The position numbers and the translations under genes were made by a program. Shown piece after piece: positions 43,545 to 51,571 of a DNA stretch of 64,000 nucleotides. The notes under the pieces are model-generated. The model was not told the DNA's origin. It saw nothing but the letters and a program-made list of their open reading frames with translations, and made no database searches. Where the stretch lies: positions 64,882-128,881 of the forward strand of contig JAQUPF010000008.1 in assembly GCA_028716845.1 (NCBI GenBank), written 5' to 3'. Origin of the DNA: a bacterium. Its GTDB lineage: Bacteria > Auribacterota > Tritonobacteria > UBA1439. Each line of letters begins with the position of its first letter. Position 1 is the stretch's first letter.

Positions 43545-43723
43545 CCAATCCACCACGGATCGCCACGGATTGTCCATCGCCGTTCGTCCTGCGTCCAACG
43601 CATGAGCCGCGGCGAACCCGCGCACCATGAACCACGAGCCGCGGATTCACGCGGATCGTATGGAGCCACAGAGGGCACAGAGAACACGGAGGATATTGCT
43701 GCGTTCGACTTTGAACCGTAGTT
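43545..43723. repeat. Interspersed repeat mosaic with truncated acagag unit
   Basis: ccaatccaccacggat words (43548) lead into the right-handed acagag unit at 43638-43723, which breaks off after ttgaaccgtag. No gene is seen in this 336 bp gap. Confidence 0.8.
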
Positions 43724-43727
43724 GCGC

Positions 43728-43753
43728 CCGCGCGGTTCCGCGGTGGCTTTTTT
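43728..43753 (+). terminator. Possible intrinsic terminator
   Basis: CCGCG / CGCGG stem with a 6-base loop, four bases, then six T. It lies 200 bp after the AGCS stop. The stem is short, so confidence is low. Confidence 0.35.
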
Positions 43754-43769
43754 CGTTGTGTCTGCGGGC

Positions 43770-43798
43770 TTGACCGGGACAACGCGCCGTACTATCAT
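43770..43798 (+). promoter_or_regulatory. Predicted promoter of the microcompartment shell operon
   Basis: TTGACC (43770-43775), 17 bp spacer, TATCAT (43793-43798). Start codon 55 bp downstream, with GGGAGG. Confidence 0.6.
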
Positions 43799-43853
43799 GG
43801 CGGCCTGAACGGACACTCGGGGCGGCGCATCCGCCCGGCGGGAGGACCGAACG

Positions 43854-44144
43854 ATGGCAGAGGCACTCGGCATGATCGAGACGCGCGGCTTCGCCGCGAT
43901 GGTGGAGGCGTCGGACGCCATGGTGAAGGCCGCCAAGGTCGAGCTCGTGAGCTACGAGAAGATCGGCGGCGGCTACGTGACCGCGATCGTCCGCGGCGAC
44001 GTCGCGGCGGTGCGGGCGGCGGTCGAGGCGGGGGCGCGGGGTGCCGAGAAGGTCGGCGAGCTCGTGAGCGTCCACGTCATCCCGAGGCCGCACGCGAACG
44101 TCGACGCGGCCCTCCCCCTCGGCAGGCCGCCGGCGAAGGAGTAG
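43854..44144 (+). CDS. Bacterial microcompartment hexameric shell protein (BMC-H)
   Basis: 96 residues of the single BMC domain: [24 protein letters not shown] and the loop with a central-pore residue ([15 protein letters not shown]). Hexamers tile the facets of a protein shell. The C-terminal 15 residues are a flexible tail. First gene of a four-gene shell operon, with no enzyme gene attached. Confidence 0.95.
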   Translation: MAEALGMIETRGFAAMVEASDAMVKAAKVELVSYEKIGGGYVTAIVRGDVAAVRAAVEAGARGAEKVGELVSVHVIPRPHANVDAALPLGRPPAKE

Positions 44145-44152
44145 CGGCGCCC

Positions 44153-44464
44153 ATGCAGCTCGGAAGGGTCGTGGGGACGGTCGTCTCCACGCGGAAGAGC
44201 GACAACATCCGGGGGCTGAAGCTCCTCCTCGTCCGGCAGGTCTCGTCGGCGAACGCCCCCCTCGACAACTACCTCGTCGCGGTGGACGTCGTGCAGGCCG
44301 GCGTCGGCGACACGGTCCTCTACGCCGAGGGGAGCTCCTGCCGGCAGACCGCCGCCACCGACAAGCGCCCCGTCGACGGGATCGTCCTTGCGGTCGTGGA
44401 CACGTGGGAGGTCGACGGGCGGGAGATCTTCAACGCCGCCCGCGGAGAGGGGGCGGCGGCGTGA
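44153..44464 (+). CDS. BMC vertex protein, EutN/CcmL family (1)
   Basis: 103 residues of the pentameric BMC-P fold: GRVVGTVVSTRK, LKLLLVRQ, VDVVQAGVGDTVLYAEG. Pentamers close the shell at its corners. 8 bp after the BMC-H gene. A C-terminal extension of about 15 residues (TWEVDGREIFNAARG) differs from the other two copies. Confidence 0.94.
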   Translation: MQLGRVVGTVVSTRKSDNIRGLKLLLVRQVSSANAPLDNYLVAVDVVQAGVGDTVLYAEGSSCRQTAATDKRPVDGIVLAVVDTWEVDGREIFNAARGEGAAA

Positions 44465-44733
44465 AGCCCGGCAGGGTCATCGGGACGGTCGTGGCGAGCC
44501 GGAAGGTGGAATCGCTCACCGGCGTGAAGCTCCTCCTCGTCCAGCCGCTCGACGAGGACGGCCGGCCGGCCGGAGAGCCCGTCGTCGCCTGCGACACGCA
44601 GCAGTCGGGCCCCGGTCAGACCGTCTTCTTCATCGGGGGCCGCGAGGCGTCGCTCCCCCTGCCGGACCCGTTCAACCCCTCCGACGCCACGATCACCGGC
44701 ATCGTGGACGCCGTCACGAGGGACGTGCCGTGA
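44461..44733 (+). CDS. BMC vertex protein, EutN/CcmL family (2)
   Basis: 90 residues; GTG start overlapping the previous stop (GTGA). BMC-P signatures GRVIGTVVASRK, VKLLLVQPLD and FFIGGREAS. Same fold as its neighbours but only moderately similar, so the paralogues are old. Confidence 0.94.
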   Translation: MKPGRVIGTVVASRKVESLTGVKLLLVQPLDEDGRPAGEPVVACDTQQSGPGQTVFFIGGREASLPLPDPFNPSDATITGIVDAVTRDVP

Positions 44734-45086
44734 AGATCGGGACCGTCATCGGCACCGTCGTGGCGACGCTGAAGCACGAGGGGTTCGAGGGGAGGAAGCT
44801 CCTCCTCGTCCGCCCGGAGGACCCGTCCGGGGGGAGGGCCGAGGGGCCGGTCATCGCCGTCGACACGGTGCGCGCGGGGGCGGGCGACCGGGTGCTCTTC
44901 CTCGACGAGGGAAACTCCGCGCGGCAGGTCCTCGACTGGCCCGACGGCTGCGTTCGGGCGGTCATCGTCGGCTACATCGACTCGATCGACCTGGCGGCGG
45001 GCGGCGGGCCGCCTACGGCTGCAGCGCGTCGATCTCCGCCCGCACGGCGGCCCCGATCTCCGCGGCGGCGCCCGCCGTCTCGATGA
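44730..45086 (+). CDS. BMC vertex protein, EutN/CcmL family (3)
   Basis: 118 residues; GTG start with GTGA overlap. BMC-P signatures GTVIGTVVATLK, RKLLLVRPED and RVLFLDEGNSARQ. The last 25 residues are Arg/Pro-rich and lie within the convergent proS gene (74 bp overlap), so the natural end may have been extended. Third vertex protein in the locus. Confidence 0.9.
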   Translation: MKIGTVIGTVVATLKHEGFEGRKLLLVRPEDPSGGRAEGPVIAVDTVRAGAGDRVLFLDEGNSARQVLDWPDGCVRAVIVGYIDSIDLAAGGGPPTAAARRSPPARRPRSPRRRPPSR

Positions 45087-46764
45087 GCCGCGCCGCCGCC
45101 GCCCCGCGCCGCTTGAGCTCGACGGTCCCCCGATCGAGCCCCTTCCGCCCCACGACCACCCGGAGCGGCACGCCGACGAGGTCGGCGTCCTTGAACTTGA
45201 CGCCGGGCCGCTCGTCCCGGTCGTCGAGGATGACCTCGACGCCCGACTCCAGGAGGGCGCGGTAGAGCCCCTCGGCGGCCCCCGTGACGGAGGCGTCCGA
45301 GACGCTCATCGGGACGATCGCGACGTGGTAGGGGGCGATCGTCATCGGCCAGACGATCCCGTCCGCGTCGTGGTGCTGCTCGATCGCCGCGGCGACCGTC
45401 CTCGTGACGCCGATCCCGTAGCAGCCCATCACGAACGGCCGCGCGGCGCCGTCCTCGTCCGAGAAGGTCGCCCCCATCGACTCGCTGTACTTCCTCCCGA
45501 GCTTGAAGATCTGGCCGACCTCGATCCCGCGGCAGGCCGTGAGCGCTGCCTTGCGGCACTGCGGGCACCCGTCCCCCTCGCGGACGAGGAGGAGGTCATG
45601 CCACTCGTCGACGGAGAAATCCCTCCCCTCGCAGACGCCCGTGAGGTGGCGGTCGGCCCTGTTCGCGCCCGTCACCGCGTTCCGGATCCCCTGAATGGTC
45701 AGCCTGTCGGCGATGACGCGGATCTCGCCCGGGGGGGCCGGGAACCTGACGGGGCCCGCGAAGCCGGGCGGGGCGCCGGTCACCTTCGTGACGGTCTCCT
45801 CGCCGGCGAGGGCGACCTCGTGCGTCCGGAGGGCCTTCCGGAGCTTCGCCTCGCTCACGTCGCGGTCGCCGCGGACGAGGACGAGGTACCGCCTCCCCGC
45901 GGCCTCGTAGACGAGCGTCTTGACAAGTTCCTCGGGCCGCACCTTGAGGAAGGCCGTGACCTCCTCCACCGTCCGCCGTCCCGGCGTTTCGACCTCGCGC
46001 AGCTCGCCCATCGGCTCCCCGCTCGGCGTGGGAACCGCGGGGTTGCCGATCGCGGTGTCGGTCGTGGCGGCGTAGCCGCACCCGGCGTCGGGGCACGAGA
46101 TCACCACCGTCTCGCCCGAGTCGGCGAGGACCATGAACTCGTGCGTCACCTTCCCGCCCATGATGCCCGGGTCCGCGAGGACGGCCCTGAAGCGCAGGCC
46201 GCACCGCGCGAAGACGCGCTCGTACGCCCCGCGCATGACCTGATAATAGTCGTTCAGCGACTGCTCGTCGCGGTGGAACGAGTAGGCGTCCTTCATCGTG
46301 AACTCGCGCCCGCGCATGACGCCGAAGCGCGGCCGGACCTCGTCGCGGAACTTCGTCTGGATCTGGTAGAGGCAGAGCGGCAGCTCCCGGTAGGAGCGCA
46401 CCTCGCCCCGCACCGTCGCCGTGATGACCTCCTCGTGCGTGGGGCCGAGGGCGAACGCACGCTCGTGCCGGTCCACGAGCCGCATGAGCTCCTTCCCGTA
46501 CTCGGCCCAGCGGCCGCTCTCCATCCAGAGCTCGGCGGGGCTGAGGATCGGGAGGAGGAGCTCCTGGGCGCCCGCCCGGTCCATCTCCTCCCGGACGATC
46601 GCCTCCACCTTCCTGATCACGCGCCAGCCGAGCGGCAGGTAGGTGTAGATGCCGGCGCCGAGCCTCCGGATCATCCCGGCGCGGACCATGAGCCGGTGGC
46701 TGGCGACCTCGGCGTCCGCGGGATCCTCCCGCAGCGTGGGGATGAAGGCGCGCGTCCAGCGCAT
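45013..46764 (-). CDS. proS: Prolyl-tRNA synthetase, bacterial type
   Basis: 583 residues. Class II motifs: FIPTLREDPADAE at the start, motif 2 RDEVRPRFGVMRGREFTMKD (cited as parts), and motif 3 GCYGIGVTRTVAAAIEQ. An INS editing domain of about 180 residues lies between motifs 2 and 3 (YLVLVRGDRDVSE, GIRNAVTGANRADRH), as in bacterial ProRS. A C-terminal anticodon-binding domain follows. Charges tRNA(Pro). Confidence 0.97.
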   Translation of the reverse strand: MRWTRAFIPTLREDPADAEVASHRLMVRAGMIRRLGAGIYTYLPLGWRVIRKVEAIVREEMDRAGAQELLLPILSPAELWMESGRWAEYGKELMRLVDRHERAFALGPTHEEVITATVRGEVRSYRELPLCLYQIQTKFRDEVRPRFGVMRGREFTMKDAYSFHRDEQSLNDYYQVMRGAYERVFARCGLRFRAVLADPGIMGGKVTHEFMVLADSGETVVISCPDAGCGYAATTDTAIGNPAVPTPSGEPMGELREVETPGRRTVEEVTAFLKVRPEELVKTLVYEAAGRRYLVLVRGDRDVSEAKLRKALRTHEVALAGEETVTKVTGAPPGFAGPVRFPAPPGEIRVIADRLTIQGIRNAVTGANRADRHLTGVCEGRDFSVDEWHDLLLVREGDGCPQCRKAALTACRGIEVGQIFKLGRKYSESMGATFSDEDGAARPFVMGCYGIGVTRTVAAAIEQHHDADGIVWPMTIAPYHVAIVPMSVSDASVTGAAEGLYRALLESGVEVILDDRDERPGVKFKDADLVGVPLRVVVGRKGLDRGTVELKRRGAAAARLIETAGAAAEIGAAVRAEIDALQP

Positions 46765-46814
46765 GGCGTTCAGGCTCCCGTCCGGAAAGCGGGAATCACG
46801 GACTCCCGCCCGCC

Positions 46815-47855
46815 TCAGCGGACCTCCACGCGTGCCGTCGCGAGGGCGGCGGCGTCGCGGAGCCGCGCGGGCCCCCGCGGCGGGAGGAGGCCGACATGGA
46901 TCGTGTACGTCCCCGGCGGCGTCCCCGGGCCGACCGCCGCCTCGGCGACGGTCATGACGTTCAGCCGCACCGTCCCCCGGCTCCGCAGGAGCGGCGCGAT
47001 CCCCGCGACGGGCCGCCGCCGCCCGGTGAACGAGAAGACGGCGCCCGAGGGGGCGACGACCACCGCGTACGCGGCGAACGGACGCGGGTGCGGCGCGGCG
47101 ATCGCGTCGATGAAGAACCGGTCGCCGGCGCTGACCGCCGAGGCGCTCGGCGCGACGGAGAGGTCCCGCGGCGGAGGCAGGCCGATGATCGCCCTCGCCT
47201 CGGCGGGGGGGGCGATCGGGCGGCCGGCGTCGCGCGCCATGTGGATCGCCTGACGGAGGTAGTCGAGAGTCGTCGGCCTCCCCCGGTGCGGCCAGGCGCG
47301 GCTGTCGCGCAGGCCGAGGCGCACGTGGCCGCCCTCGGCGATGATCCGCCGGAGGGCATCGAGCGGCGCGTCCCCCATGGCGACGGTGACGGGGTTCGCC
47401 TCCTCCCGGTTCGAATCGAGCTCGACCCGCGCGTTCAGGCGCGCCCACTCCTCGACGTCGTCCCCCGCCCCGTCGAGATCGAGGTCGACGATGAGATCGG
47501 GCGCCGCCTCGAGCGTCTCCTTCAGGAGGGCGCGGTAGTTCCCGAGGGCCGTGTCGAACCGGTACGAGTCGGGTGAGCTGTCGGCGGCGAGCGGCTGGAG
47601 CCTGACGATCGAGGCCCCGATCTCGGCGCAGTCCCGGATCTCGTCGATGTACGCGCGCCGGGTCGCCGGCGCCTCCGGGCACGGCTCGGAGCCGGGGAGC
47701 GGGAGGAGGGCGACCTCGATGATGAGCGGCGGACCGGACGGCCGGCGCGCCGCCTGCGGGACGGGGGACGCGGGCGGCGGATGGATCGGCGGCGATGCCG
47801 GGGCGGCGCAGCCGCAGGCAACCGCCGCCGCGGCGGCGCACCACAGCCGCCTCAT
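46815..47855 (-). CDS. Lipoprotein with catalytically degraded BKACE (DUF849)-like domain
   Basis: 346 residues; GGAGG upstream. A signal peptide ends with a lipid-type Cys (AVACGC, Cys14 or Cys16). Residues about 55-240 recall the beta-keto acid cleavage enzyme family: AEIGASIVRLQ, then GGHVRLGLRDSRAWPHRGRPT and AEARAIIGL in the expected order. The family's zinc ligands (HLH-x-RD after the first strand) are missing (RLQPLAAD), so catalysis is unlikely. A C-terminal beta-sandwich-like part (residues 245-346) follows. Function unknown. Confidence 0.6.
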   Translation of the reverse strand: MRRLWCAAAAAVACGCAAPASPPIHPPPASPVPQAARRPSGPPLIIEVALLPLPGSEPCPEAPATRRAYIDEIRDCAEIGASIVRLQPLAADSSPDSYRFDTALGNYRALLKETLEAAPDLIVDLDLDGAGDDVEEWARLNARVELDSNREEANPVTVAMGDAPLDALRRIIAEGGHVRLGLRDSRAWPHRGRPTTLDYLRQAIHMARDAGRPIAPPAEARAIIGLPPPRDLSVAPSASAVSAGDRFFIDAIAAPHPRPFAAYAVVVAPSGAVFSFTGRRRPVAGIAPLLRSRGTVRLNVMTVAEAAVGPGTPPGTYTIHVGLLPPRGPARLRDAAALATARVEVR

Positions 47856-47939
47856 TCCCGGCCTCCGGCGCGCATCCACAGGCGGCAATCTATCAGGTCT
47901 CGCGGGGAAATGCAACCGCCGCCGCCGATGAACTGATGT

Positions 47940-48276
47940 ACCACGCACCACGGATCCGCACGGATAAAACTACAGTCAAAAGTCGAAAGTTCAAAGTCGA
48001 AAGCAGCAATATCCTCCGTGTTCTCTGTGCCCTCGGTGGCTCCATACGATCCGCGTGAATCCGCGTTCATCCGCGGCAAAAAGACGTACATCAGGAATCT
48101 GCGGCCATTGCATCTCTACGGCTCATCATGGCCGCATTCAATCAGTGGAGATCCGTCAATGATCCGTGAACATCCGCGGCCCGTGGTTCGTGATTCGCCT
48201 GTCCGCCGCGGCTCATGCGATGTGCGAGGGGCGAGCAACGACCGACGCGCTGCCGGACAATCCGTGAAGATCCGCG
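47940..48276. repeat. Interspersed repeat mosaic
   Basis: Contains an inverted acagag unit (47963-48077), the short module matching 28788-28833 (48110-48155), and copy 2 of the 95 bp module (48182-48276; copy 1 at 31606-31700). Other words here are accacgcaccacggat at 47939. No gene is seen in this 500 bp gap. Confidence 0.9.
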
Positions 48277-48352
48277 GTCGATTGGCGCGTTGTGGGCGGC
48301 GGTGTGGCCGCAGGCCGGCGCATGTGCTACCATGCCGGAAATCGGTCGCCGC

Positions 48353-49468
48353 ATGGAGAGAGCGGAGTTCATCAGGGATCGCCTGGCGGTCATCTTCCCG
48401 CCGCCCGCCGGGCAGGCGGGGGGGGAGCTGCTGGCGCTCGGGCGCCTCCTCGCCGCGGGCGCCCCGCTCCCGCCGGCGGACGCCGGGCGCGCGATCGGGA
48501 TCATGATGGACGGGCGGAGCGCCGACCATGAGGCGGCCCTCTTCCTCGCCGCCTTCGACCCCGGTCGCTGCACCGCGGAGACGCTCGCGGCGATGGCCCG
48601 GGCCATGCTCGAGCGCGCCGTCCGCGTGACGCCCTCCCGCCCCTATCCGGTCCTCGGCGACAGCTGCGGCACCGGCGGCGACAACCTCCACCTCTTCAAC
48701 GTCTCGACGGCCGCGATGTTCATCATGGCGGCGGCCGGGGCGCCGATCGCCAAGCACGGCAACCGGGCGAGCACGTCGCGGTGCGGGAGCGCCGACGTCC
48801 TCGAGGCGCTCGGCGTCCGGATCGACCTCGGGCCGGAGGGGGTCGCCCGGTGCCTCGATCGCGCCGGCATCGGCTTCATCTTCGCCCCCCGCTACCACCC
48901 CGCGATGCGTCGCGTCGCGGCCGTCCGGAAGGCGCTCCCGTTCCGCACCGTCTTCAACATCCTCGGCCCGCTCTGCAACCCCGCCCCCCTCACCTTCCAG
49001 CTCCTCGGCGTCCCCCACCCCGGCCTGATCGGACCGGTCGCCGGCGCGCTCCTCATCCTGGGGAGGGGCCGGGCGCTCGTCGTCTGCGGGGAGACCGGGG
49101 GGGAGGGCTCCTGGATGGACGAGGTCTCGATCGCGGGGCCGACGGACGCCGCGCTCGTCGAGGGGGGGACGGTCCGCGCGACGAGGCTCACGCCGGAGGC
49201 GCTCGGCGCCGGCCGCTGCGGCATCGGTCCGCTCGGCGGCGGGACGCCCGCCGAGAACGCCGCCATCCTCCGGCGCGTCCTCGCCGGCGATCACGGCGGC
49301 CCGGTCGAGCGGATCTGCCTGGCGAACGCCGCGGCGGGCCTCTACGCGGCCGGCGCGGTGCGGGGGCTCGACGAGGGGATGCGGGCGGCGCGCGCGGCGC
49401 TCGAGGGCGGCGGCGCGCTCGAGCGGCTCGACCTCCTCATCGAGGAGAGCGGGCTGGCGGAACCCTAG
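48353..49468 (+). CDS. TrpD-family phosphoribosyltransferase (anthranilate PRT-like)
   Basis: 371 residues from MERAEFIRDR; an ATG at 48332 is a possible start. Family motifs DSCGTGGDN, FNVSTAAMFIM, AKHGNRASTSRCGSADVLE and GPLCNP-like stretches are conserved. Such enzymes transfer PRPP to anthranilate, but the paralogue group acts on other substrates. No trp gene is adjacent, so the reaction is undecided. The 3' end overlaps the convergent DUF1571 gene by 4 bp. Confidence 0.85.
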   Translation: MERAEFIRDRLAVIFPPPAGQAGGELLALGRLLAAGAPLPPADAGRAIGIMMDGRSADHEAALFLAAFDPGRCTAETLAAMARAMLERAVRVTPSRPYPVLGDSCGTGGDNLHLFNVSTAAMFIMAAAGAPIAKHGNRASTSRCGSADVLEALGVRIDLGPEGVARCLDRAGIGFIFAPRYHPAMRRVAAVRKALPFRTVFNILGPLCNPAPLTFQLLGVPHPGLIGPVAGALLILGRGRALVVCGETGGEGSWMDEVSIAGPTDAALVEGGTVRATRLTPEALGAGRCGIGPLGGGTPAENAAILRRVLAGDHGGPVERICLANAAAGLYAAGAVRGLDEGMRAARAALEGGGALERLDLLIEESGLAEP

Positions 49469-50292
49469 AAGCCGTACGCCTCGTTCCCCCGATCGAAATC
49501 CGCGCCGGTGAGGCCGACGTTCAGCTCGAGGTCCTCGTAGACGTACTCCTCGGCGAGCCGGTCGTCCCAGTCGTAGATCCGGATCCTGATCGGGAGGCCG
49601 TGCTCCTCGTCGAACGAGACGACGCACCGGTGGCAGTAGTACCCCTTCTCGCGCTCGGCCGGCAGGATCGCCTCGATGACGCGCACCGGCCTGCCGGAGA
49701 CCGTGTCCGGCCCCCGGTCCACGAGCGCGCCGGCGTCCTCCTCCCGCGCCCGCGCCGCGTTCTCCATGAACACCCGCAGGAAATACCCGATGCCGACGCG
49801 GTCGAGGTCATGGATGCTGTCGCGCCTGACCCAGTAGCCGTCCGGGTCGATCCTGATGACCGGCATGAACCTCCCCTTCACCCCCCCCGCGCGGGCGAAC
49901 CCCTTCGGGCCGTGGCGGGCGGGCGCGTAGAGGATCTCCTGCCCCTCATGGGCGCCCCCGATCCACTTCATGTAGATGTGCATCGGCTCCATGAACTTGA
50001 GGAGGATGCGCTGGTTCTCCTGGAGCCTCCCCCCGATCCGGTGCCGCTTGTGGAAGACGCAGCGGTAATCCCGGACGCCGCCGTACGCCTCGGCCGCCCG
50101 GTCGATGCGGCGGCGGAGATCGTCGAGTTCCTCGCCCGATGCGGGCCGGACCTCCCGCGGCTCGCGCGCGGGAACGCGCACGCCCGCGCAGCCGGCGTGC
50201 GCGAGCAGCGCCGCGGCCGCCGCCCACGCCGCCCACCCCCCGCCACCGCCCCGCACGAGGCCCCTTCCCCGCGACCGCCCGATTCCGGTCAT
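49465..50292 (-). CDS. DUF1571-like putative lipoprotein
   Basis: 275 residues: signal peptide with a possible lipid-type Cys35 (AHAGC), then a DUF1571-like domain with FHKRHRIGGRLQE, KFMEPMHIYMKWIG, RDSIHDLDR and FDEEHGLPIRIRIYDWDDRL. These are exported proteins, perhaps of lipoprotein-carrier fold (LolA/LolB related). A TATAAT sits 7 bp before the ATG, so the mRNA is probably leaderless. Confidence 0.7.
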   Translation of the reverse strand: MTGIGRSRGRGLVRGGGGGWAAWAAAAALLAHAGCAGVRVPAREPREVRPASGEELDDLRRRIDRAAEAYGGVRDYRCVFHKRHRIGGRLQENQRILLKFMEPMHIYMKWIGGAHEGQEILYAPARHGPKGFARAGGVKGRFMPVIRIDPDGYWVRRDSIHDLDRVGIGYFLRVFMENAARAREEDAGALVDRGPDTVSGRPVRVIEAILPAEREKGYYCHRCVVSFDEEHGLPIRIRIYDWDDRLAEEYVYEDLELNVGLTGADFDRGNEAYGF

Positions 50293-50298
50293 GGGAAT

Positions 50299-50304
50299 AT
50301 TATA
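50299..50304 (-). promoter_or_regulatory. -10 box of the DUF1571 gene
   Basis: TATAAT on the minus strand, with predicted transcription start at the ATG itself (leaderless). No good -35 is seen at the expected distance. Confidence 0.45.
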
Positions 50305-50419
50305 CATCCGCCCGCAGGCATCTGTGGAGATTCGCAAAAATACATGCGTATCCGCGGTGAATTGGTCCTTCGTATCACCTCCCCGCCATCGGCGCTTCCT
50401 GACGGCCGGTGGGGTGTGC

Positions 50420-50425
50420 TATAAT
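50420..50425 (+). promoter_or_regulatory. -10 box of the DUF1573 gene
   Basis: TATAAT followed by a T-run; start codon 30 bp downstream with AAGGGG. The -35 (near TCCTGA) is weak. Confidence 0.45.
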
Positions 50426-50454
50426 GTTTTTTTGAATTTCAAGGGGCCGCATTT

Positions 50455-51567
50455 ATGAAGAATCTCAACCGCCGCTCGGCGGCGTTCGCCGCATCGGGCC
50501 TGGTCGCCCTCCTCGCCGCTCCCGCCGCGGGTGAGTTCCCCACGGTCGTCCCCGTCCCCGTGGCCTCGCCGGCGGCGACGGCCGTCCCCGCAGGGCCGGT
50601 CCCGAGAATCGTCTTCGAGGCGCGAGAACACGATTTCGGGAGCGTCGTCGGCGAGGAGAAGGCGGAGCATGTGTTCAGGTTCCGGAACGAGGGGGAGGGC
50701 GACCTCCGGATCGAACGGGTGACGAGCACCTGCGGCTGCACGGCGGCGCTCCTCTCGTCGGACGCGATACCGCCCGGCGGCGCCGGCGAGGTCAGGACGA
50801 CGTTCACCTTCGGCGGCCGGAAGGGCTTCCAGCAGAAGGCGGTGCACGTCCACTCGAACGATCCGGCCGAGCCGAGGGCGGCGCTGACGATCAAGGGGAC
50901 GATCCTCCCGTTCGTGGACGTGGAGCCGGCGAGCATCGCCCTCCGCGACGACCAGGCGCCCGCCGCCCGGCGGGTCATCATCACGCAGACCCTCCCGGAC
51001 CCGCTGCGCATCGAGGGCGTCTCCTCCAAGCTCGACCTCGTGGAGACGTCGCTCTCCGAGCAGCCGCCGGCCGACGGAAGGCGGCGCTACGCGCTCGACA
51101 TCACCCTCAAGCCCGACACGGCGGCCGGGCGCCATTTCGAAACCGTCACCGTCGCCACGAACCTGAAGGAGAGGCCGCGCGTCGAGATCCCGGTCCACAT
51201 CACCGTCATGGGGGACATCCAGGCCTCCCCCACCCGCGTCTACCTCGGCTCGCTCCAGCCCGGCCAGGAGGTCTCGCGGCAGGTCACGCTCACGAGCGCG
51301 ACGGGGCGGCCGTTCAGGGTCGAGGCGGTCGAGTGCGACAACGCGGATTTCGGCGTCGCCCCCGCCCCGCCGCCGGGGCCTTCCGCGGCGCACTCGTTCA
51401 CCGTGCGCGGGAGGCCCTCCGCGCAGGCGGGCGGCGTGCGGGCGAAGATCACCTTCCGCACCGATCATCCGAAGCAGCCGGAGGTCGCGGTGACCGCCTA
51501 CGGCTACATCCGCAGGGAGGCGGCTCGCGCCGCGGCCGGGGAGGGGGGGGCGCCGCCGGCCCCCTAG
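50455..51567 (+). CDS. Exported DUF1573-repeat protein
   Basis: 370 residues: signal peptide (about 1-25), then DUF1573 signatures HDFGSVVGEEKAEHVFRFRN, cited in parts, with TSTCGCTAA near residue 98 and HSNDPAEPRA. DUF1573 is an Ig-like beta domain with a CGC loop, common in exported proteins of PVC and Bacteroidetes bacteria. A second and third Ig-like unit (about 150-350) follow. May bind or hold other envelope proteins; no known ligand. The AsmA-like gene follows by 4 bp. Confidence 0.85.
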   Translation: MKNLNRRSAAFAASGLVALLAAPAAGEFPTVVPVPVASPAATAVPAGPVPRIVFEAREHDFGSVVGEEKAEHVFRFRNEGEGDLRIERVTSTCGCTAALLSSDAIPPGGAGEVRTTFTFGGRKGFQQKAVHVHSNDPAEPRAALTIKGTILPFVDVEPASIALRDDQAPAARRVIITQTLPDPLRIEGVSSKLDLVETSLSEQPPADGRRRYALDITLKPDTAAGRHFETVTVATNLKERPRVEIPVHITVMGDIQASPTRVYLGSLQPGQEVSRQVTLTSATGRPFRVEAVECDNADFGVAPAPPPGPSAAHSFTVRGRPSAQAGGVRAKITFRTDHPKQPEVAVTAYGYIRREAARAAAGEGGAPPAP

Positions 51568-51571
51568 CGCC

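Noticed and set aside
45325-47253. 642-codon plus-strand open frame across proS and the BKACE-like gene
   Set aside because: It is antisense to a clear prolyl-tRNA synthetase and has no domain; GC-rich sequence leaves few stop codons.
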